A DNA stretch of 64,000 nt. Origin: Enoplolaimus lenunculus (taxonomy: Eukaryota; Nematoda; Enoplea; Enoplida; Thoracostomopsidae). The notes under the pieces were generated by a model, which was not told the DNA's origin, searched no databases, and worked only from the letters and a program-made list of their open reading frames with translations. The translations under genes and the position numbers were made by a program. This document shows positions 22,238 through 51,000 of the stretch, piece after piece (position 1 is the stretch's first letter; each line of letters begins with the position of its first letter). Where the stretch lies: contig JASANG010003578.1 in NCBI GenBank assembly GCA_030248215.1, forward strand, positions 38,310-102,309, given 5' to 3'.

Positions 22238-23370
22238 CAGGGTGCAAACCGGAACTGGATTATACTGGAATCGGAACAGCAAATTTATATCGGAATCGGA
22301 ACAGCAAATTTATATTGGAATCGGAATCGGAACAGCAAATTTATGATGGAATCGGAACAGCAAATTTATAATGGAATCGGAACAGCAAATTTATACCGGA
22401 ATCCAAATCGGAACAGCAAATTTATACCGGAATCGGAACAGCAAATTTATACCGGAATCGGGATCGGAACAGCAAATTTATAGTGGAATCGGTATCGGAA
22501 CAGCAAATTTATACCGGAATCGAAATCGGAACAGCAAATTTATACCGGAATCGGAACAGCAAATTTATACCGGAATCGAAATCTGAACAGCAAATTTATA
22601 CCGGAATCGAAATCGGAACAGCAAATTAATACCGGAATCGAAATCGGAACAGCAAATTTATACCGGAATCGAAATCGGAACAGCAAATTTATACCGGAAT
22701 CGAAATCGGAACAGCAAATTTATAATGGAATCGGAATCGGAACAGCAAATTTATAGTGGAATCGGAATCGGAACAGCAAATTTATATCGGAATCGGAACA
22801 GCAAATTTATACCGGAATCGGAATCGGAACAGCAAATTTATACCGGAATCGAAATCGGAACAGCAAATTTATACCGGAATCGAAATCGGAACAGCAAAAT
22901 TATACCGGAATCGAAATCGGAACAGCAAATTTACACCGGAATCGGAATCGGAACAGCAAATTTATAGTGGAATCGGTATCGGAACAGCAAATTTTTAGTA
23001 AAATCTGAATCAGAACTACAAATATTGTGACTATACGGATAATTTGTTTTAACAAGTATAATATTGATTTAGAGTGTCTGTTGGCCGGCAACAATTCTCA
23101 AAAAACGTCTCATGAACAAGGAGGCGACTATTTTTTTGGTTCTTCAAAGGTAAACTACAATCAATTATTGATAAGTTAACTTATCGAAACCAATTTAATA
23201 GACAAATGCTGCAGAATTTTTCATATTTATACGTACAACATATCACAAAAAGTAGGCCTAAAATTAAAATGTAGAAATTCCGATTCCGATTGATTGTGCA
23301 ATCGGAATCGGAATCGGAACTGGTTTTGAATCGGAATTTTAATCGCAATCTGAATTCCGATTGCACCCTG
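22238..23370. mobile_element. hAT-like element with perfect 8-bp TSD and internal minisatellite
   Basis: 1133 bp from CAGGGTGCAAACCGGAACT to AATTCCGATTGCACCCTG. The flanking 8-mers are identical: GTTTTTCC at 22230-22237 and at 23371-23378. Most of the length is a minisatellite that looks like an amplified subterminal motif. No transposase ORF exists. The intact duplication suggests a fairly recent insertion. Confidence 0.85.
22265..22998 (+). repeat. 25-copy minisatellite, 25/31-bp units
   Basis: The core ACAGCAAATTTATA occurs 25 times with small variants. Units are about 25 bp (CGGAATCGGAACAGCAAA...), or 31 bp when one extra GGAATC hexamer is present. Both lengths are 1 modulo 3, so reading rotates frame each unit and gives overlapping open frames on the plus strand; these are not genes. 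Confidence 0.9.
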
Positions 23371-25360
23371 GTTTTTCCTATTGTCAATGCGAACGGCCCC
23401 ACCAAAGTAAGAAATATCGAAATTTCTCAAGATTAATACGATATCATTCCTGCCGGATACCGGATGTTTACGGCGGTGATCCCAAATTTTAGAAAACTTA
23501 TTTTTTCAAATGACCGTCTTTAGCATTCTTCGGCGATTGCATTTATGGGCAAGTCAAAAAGTTCAATATTTCATACGCTGAAATACAAATGAGAAATTTA
23601 ACCTTAATTGTAATCTAGTAAACATAACAATGCACAAGTAGATGCTGTTATATCCGGTTAAACTCCGGTCACACTGTGGCTTGCTCCATTGGCGGGGCTT
23701 GGGGTCTAAGCCAGGTACCGGGCGCGGACCCAACTGTTGCGCCCGTGGGCCTTAGCGGGCCGGGTTTGGTGCTTTAGCGCAAACATTGGGACCGAGAGCC
23801 TAAATAAATCGGAAAAGTGCGTGACCTCTTTTTGTTCCATGAGCGCATGAAATAGACCTGCTAGTTTGATAATGAAATAAGATTTAGATAAGTATTTTTG
23901 AACATTAATCCCTTCTAATTTTCAAAAAAATACTGCGGTCATGGCGGAGCAAGGATTTTGAAAATCAGGGTTATTCATTAGTCCACTGTACTAACAAGCG
24001 AGTTTGTTGGCTATGTAGAATCTTGAACGGCAGACATTTCTGCTGTTACTTGGACAAATCCGTTAATTACGAAAATGGAAACACAGTGCAACTTGTGTGT
24101 TGTTAGCTCACTAGACGCGTGCTTGGTATATAAGCTGTTACGGACGAATCTGGACGGCATTTTGGTAAAGGTGGCAGCGTAGTAACCGGGAAATCGCAGT
24201 GGTTTGCTTTCGTCTGTCGTTAGAAATCTTGTAATAGTGGTATGTTTATACGGTGTGTTTTGTTTTGTTTTCTGCTATAAACTTGTATAAAATTCGCGGG
24301 CCTGGGAACATGCCCGGACCGAGTGTGATGCGCCTGGGCCCTAAACAACCGGGTCGGTTCCAACGCTGATCTAAGCACATATGGTATGCCCTCTATCCAG
24401 AGATTTACCGGATAATAAATTTTGTACCGGAACCCTATGTTCGGATAGAGGATGTATGTAAATTTGTGCACTGTACGTAGTTTATTGTGTACTAAATTAA
24501 TTTTTAGCTTGGAATTTTCATTTTACTTCAGGGTAAACTGAAGTTTCTTGACTTGCCAGGAAATGCAGTACCAGCAAAATGTCTAGTATTTCCACATTAA
24601 AAACAGTAACGTTATTCGCGACCAAACCGGAAATATTCGGTATCTGGCAGGTTTTTGCTGGATACTAAACCGGAAGCCAGTATCCGGTCGATCCCTGCCT
24701 CTATCTTTCTCACCCATTGTACGTATACGCCCCTGGTACTTATAGTCGAAACAACGGTAGATACTTGCAATAGTGATTCATGACGTTCAGTGTTGTTGTG
24801 CAATAGAGACTTCAAAATCAATTCGCACAGTTATTTTTGTTGCAACAGTATTAATGTTACATTTATAGATATATTTTTCTCTGATATATATAATATATAA
24901 TATATAAATATACGTATTTTTGCGTATTCGCGTATGTTTTTATGTTTTCTAAAATAAGGCACCGCAGATCGTTTGACACCGCCCAAGAGCCTCTGTATTG
25001 ATGTGAAATTTGGAAAGTTTATGAAATTGAGAATAAAAATAGTTTTTTTTTCGGTTGTCCATTGATTTTTCTGTGTTCGAAATTATGGCAATTTTTTGGA
25101 CATAAAATGCGTAGAAAATGAAGATGTTTTAAACGGGCAAACAGAACAATTTTTATCGATTTGGATGAGGGGGGGGGCGAACGACGACTTGTGTCTCTCG
25201 GTGTAGTCGATTGTAACAGTTTTTGTGAAGTAATCGTAGGAAATTTTAATGGTTCTCAGTGATCGGTGGGGGTATGAGATGGATTTTGTGACAGAAAAGG
25301 GTATTCGTCGTCATGCTGTGAACGGTTTCTCAAAGCTCGTGCAATAAGGTGAGATTACAG
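23371..25360. other. Intergenic with repeat pieces
   Basis: A GC-rich patch at 23660-23790 and another at 24295-24360 share GGGCC/CCGGG motifs but were not classified. 24415-24690 resembles the CCGGA-type fragment at 11340-11600. 24880-24920 is an AT dinucleotide-type tract. No exon recognised. Confidence 0.4.
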
Positions 25361-25540
25361 CACTGGCGGATCCAAGTGGGGTCATGTGTCGGCCCGGATC
25401 CGCGAACAGAGATCCAAACCAATGGTTTGTATTTGTATTGAGGTTTAGCGCTTAAATGGCGTTCGGATGTTCGCTCGTGAGTCTTAGCTGCTATTATAGA
25501 TAGCGCCTTCTCTGTTAAGAAATTTCTGGATCCGCCACGG
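25361..25540. mobile_element. hAT-like MITE with CACTGGCGGATCCA ends
   Basis: Left CACTGGCGGATCCAAG and right TTCTGGATCCGCCACGGG are inverse. CAGTGGCGGATCCAG-type termini are known from hAT elements. A similar end, CACTGGCGAATCCAAGG, lies at 50190. The next repeat abuts it directly on the right. Confidence 0.6.
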
Positions 25541-25542
25541 GT

Positions 25543-25785
25543 CGGGTGCAACCGAAATTGCAATTTACACGCGCCCGAACCGGACCTGGAAAAAATTACC
25601 AGTAACGGAACCGGGAAATGAAAAATACATGCCACCGAAAAAAATCATTTTAATTTTCTCTTTTTGCAATAATATTGGTGAAATAACCTTAGTTGGAGAT
25701 AGGTATATATTCACTTTATCTGCTGTATTTTAGATTTTCATAATCCAAGGAAGCGAAATTTACCATCGACGGTTTATTTTCGTCG
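25543..25785 (-). mobile_element. Truncated hAT-like MITE of the 21619/33580 family
   Basis: Starts CGGGTGCAACCGAAATTGC; continues inverted relative to 21619-22018, with CATGCCACCGAAAAA, TTTTTGCAATAATATTGGTG, TTAGTTGGAGATAGGT, GATTTTCATAATCC and TTTACCATCGACGG. The other terminus is missing. Confidence 0.65.
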
Positions 25786-26905
25786 GTTTAGCATTTATCA
25801 TGTAGTTGGCGAGTGGTTTTTAACCTGACGAACGCTAGCAATTGCATGTCTTAAATTGACAGTGGTAGGGCCAATCGAATGCTAAAATGAGGCTGAATTT
25901 GTTCGCTTATCATTGGATGATTCCGAAATTTACAAGAGCTATCGCGATTGCCAACTGGTGATAGGTGCTACATATATATTTATTGAGACTATATGTGCGA
26001 GCTCAAATGTTAACTCAGTTTAAACCATTGTTATGTGTATATGTGAATAATGCAATTTTAACGGCTATTGTGGTAGAAGTGTTTTCATTTATACTAAACT
26101 TAGATTTTCGTTTTAGTGTCAATTCTATTGTATTCAGAGGTGCTCGCATCAGTGACTCGTAATCTTGAGAATATTTCGGTTCTTTGGTTCGCCCCATCGA
26201 CTGTGTTGGGTAGGCTGCAGGGACAGGTTTGGACGGCACGTGGACTTATGAATTTTGTACTGGTTAATGTGAAGTTATAGAGATGCCTGGAGTATGAGGA
26301 CCCCGACGCCGGGGTCAAATTTCTAATGGAATCTTTACATGACTCCATGCGTCTTGAAGAGCTGAACGAAAATCAGGTGGTTAGTTGTACTGTTCATCGT
26401 TATGATGCGTACAGCATATCAGATAGCAAACTTTGGGTCGATTCAGCGTTTCATTTGTGAACAAAACATGTCTGTCTAGCAATAAACGGCTATTTTGACG
26501 AAACAAAATACATTCGTACAGAAATTTTATTGGTCCTGGTTGGTAGAGCTTGCTGCATTGGCCCCCAAACCCGGGGTCAACTCGAACAGGTAACGGGATG
26601 GACGTTGTTTTCGTTTGAATCATCTTCAACGAGTTTGTAGGCAATAATATGTTGAATATAATTTGATATTTTTGTGCTTAATTTCACAAATTTGGCGTTT
26701 TTCTACAAATTATTTGGTTGTATTTTTTCAGCGATTTATTATTTCTAGCAAAATCTATTAAATGTAATATTTTTTGTATTTTAAAGCTTTTATGTTTGTT
26801 GCATCGTTTCGCTGGAATCGACTCAGATGAGACACATTTTGGAGTAATTTATTTATTTTTGTTGCCGCGCTGTCTGTATTGATTTGGTTGGCCGCTGGGA
26901 ACGAA
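25786..26905. other. Upstream region of the receptor phosphatase
   Basis: Should include the promoter and 5' UTR of the RPTP gene. Overlapping open frames on the minus strand at 26015-26348 and 26381-26644 have no recognised similarity and no splice logic. A GC palindrome CCCCGACGCCGGGG lies near 26300. No TATA box or initiator can be assigned with confidence. Confidence 0.4.
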
Positions 26906-43424
<16,519 letters not shown>

Positions 43425-43563
43425 AGTTTAATTGATTTTTTGGGTTGTTTGTATGAATTCTGGAGGGGGTGGAATGAAACCTCCCTTAATGCATAAATTA
43501 TGTTCGTTTGTGTGTGAAGTTATCAAAAATGCGAACTTGCGTCTTGATGAAACATCAAACTTC

Positions 43564-43569
43564 AATAAA
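43564..43569 (+). terminator. Candidate poly(A) signal of the RPTP gene
   Basis: AATAAA lies 140 bases downstream of the RPTP stop codon, within A/T-rich sequence. It is the first canonical hexamer after the stop on this strand. No cleavage evidence is available. Confidence 0.4.
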
Positions 43570-46500
43570 AAATTTATGTTTGCAAAATTAAAAGCTGTTA
43601 ACGCAAAGAAGGTGGTGTAGGATTATTCTCGGTCCTGACGCGTTTACGACTCAGTTGCTTTGCCAACGATGAATTTTTGAAATATTTTAAAAAGTTCTCT
43701 AATTTTGGTTTTACAATTAATTATAGTTTAATTTGACAAAAAATTCTTCCAGTTTTGGGTGTCGAATACCAAAGGCCGCTCTGCAATGTGTGTAATTTTC
43801 ATGTATAGCACCTTACTGCTTGACCAAATATCATTGCCTGTTGTTGTTATTCTTATGTTGTAACTTGAACTGTAATTATACTGCTTTTTTAACAGCGATA
43901 GAGGTTTTAGCTGGGGAGACAAAGGCTTTGGGCGATGTGTTTATAACCCAGTTTTGATTTCAAACAAAGCGAAATGTGCTGTCGACGGATCTGAAAATGT
44001 AATAAATTTCTAATTTTTTCATCGTTCTCTGGTTCTTACATTGCAAGGTATAAGTGCTACAAACGTTTGAGAATGCGGTCACAGAAATGTGAGACAAGTA
44101 CAAACAACAATAGTTGTCACACATTACAATGCAATGCCTCATAAAGATAAACTGTAATTCTGCCGTTTTAAGTGCTATTGTTTTCTGTCTTCCTGTAATG
44201 ATTCATGTTATACTTTTTTGGCCCATGTAAAGATCAGGGGCGGAACGTTTTTCTGTGGGACTGCAATGGAGCAAGCTTAAGCTTCAGACTAATTTTTTGC
44301 TTGGTTTAGGTGTAGGCTTAGGAATATGCTTATAATACTGTTCCACCGCTGTTCTTTACATTGGCCTTTTTTGTTTTATCATATTTTGATGTTGTTATAA
44401 GCCAGATGGGTACACTGTTATATTTTACAAATCAGAGAACGTTTCTTAGAGTGGGCCTATATTTCCTGATAACTAAAATATAACTGTATGCTGTAATCCG
44501 ATGCTACCGAAATCTAAGTTGTAATAGAAAGTTTTTGTCTTGCGGCATCGCCCGTCGTCGGATAAGTATAACACGTCATGCATTTTTGTAACGATTATTG
44601 TTTTCATCGGAGTTGGTATATATTTCAAGCGTTGTCTTATTTACGTCTGGCCCGTGTTACTTTTAGGGGCGTCCAGGTTTCTGGTGGGTCTGTAAAAGAG
44701 TAGCACGTGATAAATCGCGCTACTCAAAAACATTTAATAATGCTCACACCAGATACCAATGAAAACGCGCTCTAAAACTATTGACCAATCGTTGGAAGAT
44801 ATAGTTTTGTTGTTCTCAAAATGGACTAATCACGTTACACCGTTTTCATATGATTTTAATTATTTTTTGACCAATTCTGAGCCGTTGCTACGGTGACAAG
44901 CGACTGTGACCATTTGGTGCGGTTGTTACGACATATATACATTGGATATATCAGAATGAACGAAAATCGCATATGCCGGGGCCGGGACTGTCGCTGGCAA
45001 TCAAATTTTAAGCCAAAACTGTGTAGATAAACTCGTGTTAAATATGCTAAAACAATACACTATTAGTAGTTTTGTCAAAAATATGTTTTTAGACTTATTT
45101 TATATAAAATGTTGGTAACTGTAACTTCGAAAATTGTTCCACAGTTTCAAAAAAGCCCACTGAACAACAAAATTTCATTACTGAAACGTTCGAATCCAGC
45201 AATAATTCTAATTTTGCCATCGGTAGACTAATTACACCCAGGTGTTTTTTATGTATTTTGTTGTGTGTTTATTCTGTTTTTGCTATTTTTCCCGTATTTT
45301 GGTGCCGTTAATAATCTCAGTTGTGATATATGCATATGAACTTTTGCCCAGACAACATTTCATCTATAAAATATTTTGTGTTTGTATTTTTATACAATAC
45401 ATGTTTATATAGTTTTGTTTCAAACATTAATAAAGTGATCAACTGCTTGTAGCATTTTTGAGTTATAAGCGGTGCGTGTAGGTATCTGTGCCACTCTCGA
45501 ATATATTTTAAACTAAAACTAAAACAAACTAAAACCAAATCTTAAGTCCACACCTTAAGGGAGTCCCCGGCTCCGCCTAGTCTCTCTTGGAAGTTAAGTT
45601 TAGGCTCAGGAATGTGGGATTCACGTTTATAACCGGGGCAGGTTCAAACGAAGATGAAAAATACATGAGCCGTAACCGAAGCGGGGTCAACAAAACTTCT
45701 GCAGTGGTCGTAATTTTGGAGCAACAATGTCATTCACTGCCAAAAACAATGACCGGAGTATCAAAATACGCTTTAAATTGCTAATTGTGTACCTATACAC
45801 AATCCTTTTGTTGCAGAAACAGATAAGGTTAATTACCCTCCATTGTCACCCATCCTTGGCTGGTACCTCTTATATTAGATCAAAGTTCTTTCTGCAGGGT
45901 CTACTGTCAATGTAAAGAACAGGGGCGAAACAGCATTATAAGCCTATTCCTAAAATAACAAGCCTAAGCGTAAGAATGAGCATATTCCTTAGCCTAAGCC
46001 TCCCAAGTAAAAACAATATGTCTTAATATTAAATTTAAGAATGTGTTGCATAAACGATTAAAAGACAAATAATTCTGAAATACAAGTAGTTATTCTGGCT
46101 CAGGTTTGAATAATTTTTTCGTCATGTCCCACGTACTTTCGTGATAAAACAACGCAAATTCCGAAATTTTACAATTTCAGAAATAACGCAAATTCGGAAA
46201 TTTTACATATTTCGGATAACTGGACACCAAGATGTAACCGGTGTCCGCTTCTGTTTCCGTTCTACGTTATAGAAATACCAGTCTTTAATCTTTACGTTCA
46301 AAATTACTTATAAATTTTAAAATTTCCGTTCATCCACCATTTTTTCTTCAAAATTTAGAAACCCGGTGAATATTTGCACATTTCAATTGTTTGCACAAAA
46401 GAAGCGTATTTGAAATTTATATACTGCTTCCGTTTCCTGCTTTCGTTAGCTTGCAAAACCGGCCGTTTTAAAATGACAAAAACAATTTTACTTTAAGAAA

Positions 46501-48099
46501 AATGACGTATACAATAACACATCCATGTGTCAATCACAAATCTATTAGCACTTTCCGTGTCCAACCATATAACCTCGATAACAGCAACCTATACTTCACT
46601 ACAAGAGCCTCAAATGCTGTCAAAAAAATTGCAATACCTTCGCAAAAATTGTAAACTCACAACATAAAACACCTCCGCTTCCAAAACGATCACCGTTAAT
46701 CGAAACGTTACCGCAAAATATGCATGAAATCATAAACGACACGATAAAAACTTAACACAATTATATATAACAACAATATTGTATGCCCTCCAAACATATA
46801 TCGAGATCACATCCTTTATTTCTAGAAGAAACTATTTATTGGGAATTGACACAATCATTAAGCTAGTTAGGTATTTAAGAATGTGCTGCTTTCAGGGTAA
46901 TTAAGCAAATATGAAAACTGACATTCCAAAACATATTTGATCAAACTTTTGATTACAGCATTAAAACACGAAAACTTTATCGCAAGGTCAAGCCGCAATA
47001 GTATAATGCAAACAACCCCAAACAATTACAAAATTATGGAATGTTGAAACGCTTGTATAGTTACACGCATCTGTTCCCGTTTTGAAATAAGACAAATACA
47101 CAAACACGCGAAATTGACTTCGGCTATGTGTCAAAATGATATATACGCTATTCCGAGATGACGTGTAACATACATAAAACACGTTGCACAACGGACACTG
47201 CAACATACCACATCTTACAAAATTTCAAGTATAGAAGTAATAAATAAATAGGTATATTAAAGAAACACAAACGATCCCAAGGCAATACACACAATAATAA
47301 ATCAACAGAAAGCCAGCATGCAACATACCAAGGTTCGACCGGATACCAAAAAGTACCACAGCCTGATACTTAAGCGCAAATTTCACAAAATTTTATATAT
47401 GCCAGTTATTTTTCCCGCACGAGTCTTATTAGCTGGGTTCTCGAAATACCTGCAGATATCTACCATTTCAAACATAATTGTATAACACAGAGTTATGTTA
47501 TATATCCGGCATTTCAAAAACCTGGGTCGGATTTCAGGCTGATACCAACTACTCACGAATATAAGACAACAAAATTTAAAAGGTTTTTACTTTATAACCA
47601 AAAGCTTTTGTGCCCTAAAATACCACAACAACGTTTCAAGATCTATATATCATTTAAGGGGCATATTGCGCCACTCAATGAACTATACTACTATATCACC
47701 AAAAGTTGCACAAGACTGTTACTGGTACGTAGATCTGACTGAGTGCAAGTCAACCATATGTTACAACATAAACGTCTATTAACGCAGCGTCGCTCAATCA
47801 CATTTATATTGCAAAAAAACAACAAGAACACTAACATCGAAAGATGACCATAAGGCAAACAAAACATCAACGACCATCCATCCGACATACATTGCGCTGT
47901 TTAACGTAATGAAAGGGCATTTTAAAAAACAAGGGCAGACGAAATCAAACTACGCAGTTTCCAGTTACGTTGCTATAACTCGTCGGCCACAATTAGAGAG
48001 AAGGGCACATTAAAACCGGCGACATCCTGAATGAAAAAATGTTGCATCGATATCTAATTTGTTAAAACTAAGTTGAGATGAGCTTCCGGCGCTTGCGCT
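43570..48099. other. Gap between convergent RPTP and calreticulin genes
   Basis: 3' ends face each other. It holds a MITE at 44220-44366, a fragment of the same family at 45910-46010, a dispersed repeat at 46340-46460 (GGTGAATATTTGCAC) and CCGGATACC-type repeat pieces at 47330-47550. Minus-strand AATAAA hexamers near 46820 are possible but distant calreticulin poly(A) signals. No further gene seen. Confidence 0.5.
44220..44366. mobile_element. MITE with GGCCnATGTAAAGA ends, second copy
   Basis: Left GGCCCATGTAAAGATCAGGG and right CTGTTCTTTACATTGGCC are inverse. Interior CTTAAGCTT/CTTAGG motifs and ATACTGTTCC match the copy at 3872-4038. The flanks are T-runs, so the target duplication cannot be judged. 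Confidence 0.7.
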
Positions 48100-51000
48100 T
48101 TACAATTCGTCTTTATCAGCTTTCTTATCTTCCTAAAACAAAACAAACACACAAAACGAAGATAACTTGGAAATGCGAGCGTAACTAATAATGCAGCATA
48201 GTGAAATCATTGGAGCTATTTTGCTTTTTCTGCCCCCCAAACGTATACACGTGATAATATAGTCAAATATCCAGCTTTTATGACACACATACGATATAAG
48301 CGAAAACTGTACGTGTAACGCTAAGCTGGCAAACCGTCAATATTGCACAGATTCACTTCTGCTGTGTTCCACTGCATTGCATAGAACACTACAAAATGGA
48401 CTTCTGTGCTAGAAATGTTGCATTCTGTTATTACGCGTTAAACACCAGAGCCATCAAGATAAGAACTGTAGTCACTGTTAAGGGTTCGCTCTTTCAAATG
48501 TTGGGACGTGCGAAAAATTGTACCAAAATTTCTAGCGGGGTGAGAATAATTATTTCAATGTGCGAAGTAGCTAATGTCAGTCACTGTCATAAACTGCAAA
48601 CCGCCAAGCTAAAGGCGCAGTAGAAGGATGTAGTTTTTTGCCGGCGTAGTGCAGTCAACCCCGCCACAACCGCCTTCTTCCAACTTCATTTGTAACAAGA
48701 ATTTATGCGAGATGGCGCATTAATTCTCAGTGCGCATCCCTTCAGGCTCAAAACATACCTCCTCTTCATCATCGTCTTCATCATCCTCATCATCGTCGGC
48801 GTCATCGTCGCCACCATCTTTGCTCTTTTCTGAAATCATCCCAATAGATAATTATTGGCCAAAATTAGAATTCAAATACAACCTTAACTATATTTAAAAT
48901 TTTACGTCCGGACCGTCATCTCTGATGTAACCAAAAACCCTGTAATATGTACGTATATACTGCAGCCAGGGTGCCAACGGAATTACAAATTTCGGAAACG
49001 GAATCGGAAAATGAAAAATACATGCCACCAAAAAATTCATTTCAACTTTATCATAATTTTTACCGACCAACATTTAATACTGGAATTTTTAGTTCCGGTA
49101 TAAATTTACTAGAACCAGAATCCCGGTCCTACCCTGATTGCTACACAAAACCCCCTTAAACTATATACATAGTTGTACATACCTTGTTCCTCTCGCTTTT
49201 TATCTTCTTCTTCTTGTTTCTTCCGGTCTTCTTCGTCCATCTTTTCTTTCATTTTCTTTTCAGCATCCTGTGCACAAACAAAGCAGACCACAATAAAGCA
49301 TGTACATACAATCGAAACAAAAGTATGGTTAGCTTTTACTCAATTATCATGTCGTAAATCACCATTGCTTCGTAGCGTCCAACTCCGGGCAGGATACTTT
49401 CACCACGGAAAATGCCACAATTGCAATTACTGCCAGCCCACTAGAACATTCCAGAGAGATTCAACCGTCAGTCCAGAGTCACTAACCTTTGACTTGCCCC
49501 ATGTGTCTTCAGCAAACTTTTTAGCTTCCTCAATGTCATCAGTAACTAATATGTTGTCGAAAATTGTTCCTGATTTTACCTGAAAAGGCATGCATATGAT
49601 TACTATAATAAATCGTGCGTTGCGTAATATACAGGCAAAAGCGCAACGTACGATAATCCAATGGAAAAACTTGGACCCGACGGGGACAGGGAAGGTCACT
49701 GACTGCATTTGTTACGGCAAACGTTGATTTATAGATAGCTTTACCAATGTATCAACAACTAACAGGATTCACGAAACCCAAAATCGAACGTAGTCGTGTG
49801 CTCAATGTTACAAACTTCGTTCTACAAAAAAACTGAATAGAAGAAATTTAGTAGGCTAACAAACCATTAACTATAGACGACTTCGTATTAATAATAATAA
49901 TAATAACTACTACCAACTACTGTTAAACTGCACTGTGTACCTGCCATAAATCAAAACCAATCGCTCCAATATCGTCGTACTTGTACAAGTACGGATCCGG
50001 CGTGTATTCTGGGTTGTCAATCTCTGGATGCACCCAAACGCCACTATAGTTGGGATTTTTAATTTGTTTTGGCTTCCATTCACCCTACAAATGATACATA
50101 AACTATTTCATTTGAAGTAGTTGTGGCTACATTGCATTATGACATAAGCGCGTAATGTTAGTACGCACGCTGTGATGGTATATGCCACTGGCGAATCCAA
50201 GGAGGAGGATACCCGGAGATAGAGCCCCGACAGTTATAACAATCAAAATTTTGAACTACTGTTTAGCACTGAAATAGCGTTTGGCTTCTCGACTGTGACT
50301 CCTTTCCAGGATTATAAAATTAAGGATCGGTGTCGGCAAAAATTTTGGGTATCGGTACATCACTATAGTCTATATTGTTCCAGTTGAATGAACCAAACTC
50401 GAGGAGTTTCTTCCGAACTGATTGGGCGTTTTTTTTTAAAATTCATCTTTATTGAATTGTTCAAAACAATTTTCGGTAATATCCTGATTCGGGTCTATAT
50501 TTACACACATGTAAAAAATTAAATAACCAACCATATTAGCCCAGCACAATACAATTGCCCACCTTATAGTTCGGATTATCTATCATCGGTGGTTCCCACT
50601 CGCCATCCATTTCATCATCCCAGTCTTCCGGTTTTTTAGCGTCCGGATCTGGAATATGTTCTGGCTGATCCCAGTCCTGTAAACAACAAATCATGATAAA
50701 GTTTACAAAATGATAAAGATAAATATAATAAAATTGAGAACACAAACGCTGCTTGCAAAGAAGACACGACGTCGCATTTGCTACAGCAAATTGAGCAAAA
50801 AGAAAGACAGAAATAAATATTTTCTTTACAATAGATATCACCGAAAATTGATTTAATTTACTACAAACAAACAAAATCAACACGTGATTTTCTTGAGTCC
50901 AGTTCAAGTTCAAAATATATACAAACGCATGTACATGACAGACGACTTAGGTAAAGCGTTGCCATAGTTGCTTGAAGCGCACGCAATGCCACATGGCGTT

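Noticed and set aside
22265-22998. CRISPR-like array or repetitive protein gene
   Set aside because: Units are contiguous without unique spacers, and open frames arise because unit length is 1 modulo 3; this is a minisatellite in a transposon in an animal genome.
26015-26644. Minus-strand exons upstream of the RPTP gene
   Set aside because: Two overlapping frames are open in the same stretch, with no shared phase logic and no recognisable sequence.
49173-49583. 136-codon plus-strand open frame
   Set aside because: It is the antisense shadow of calreticulin exons 8 and 9 and the intron between them.
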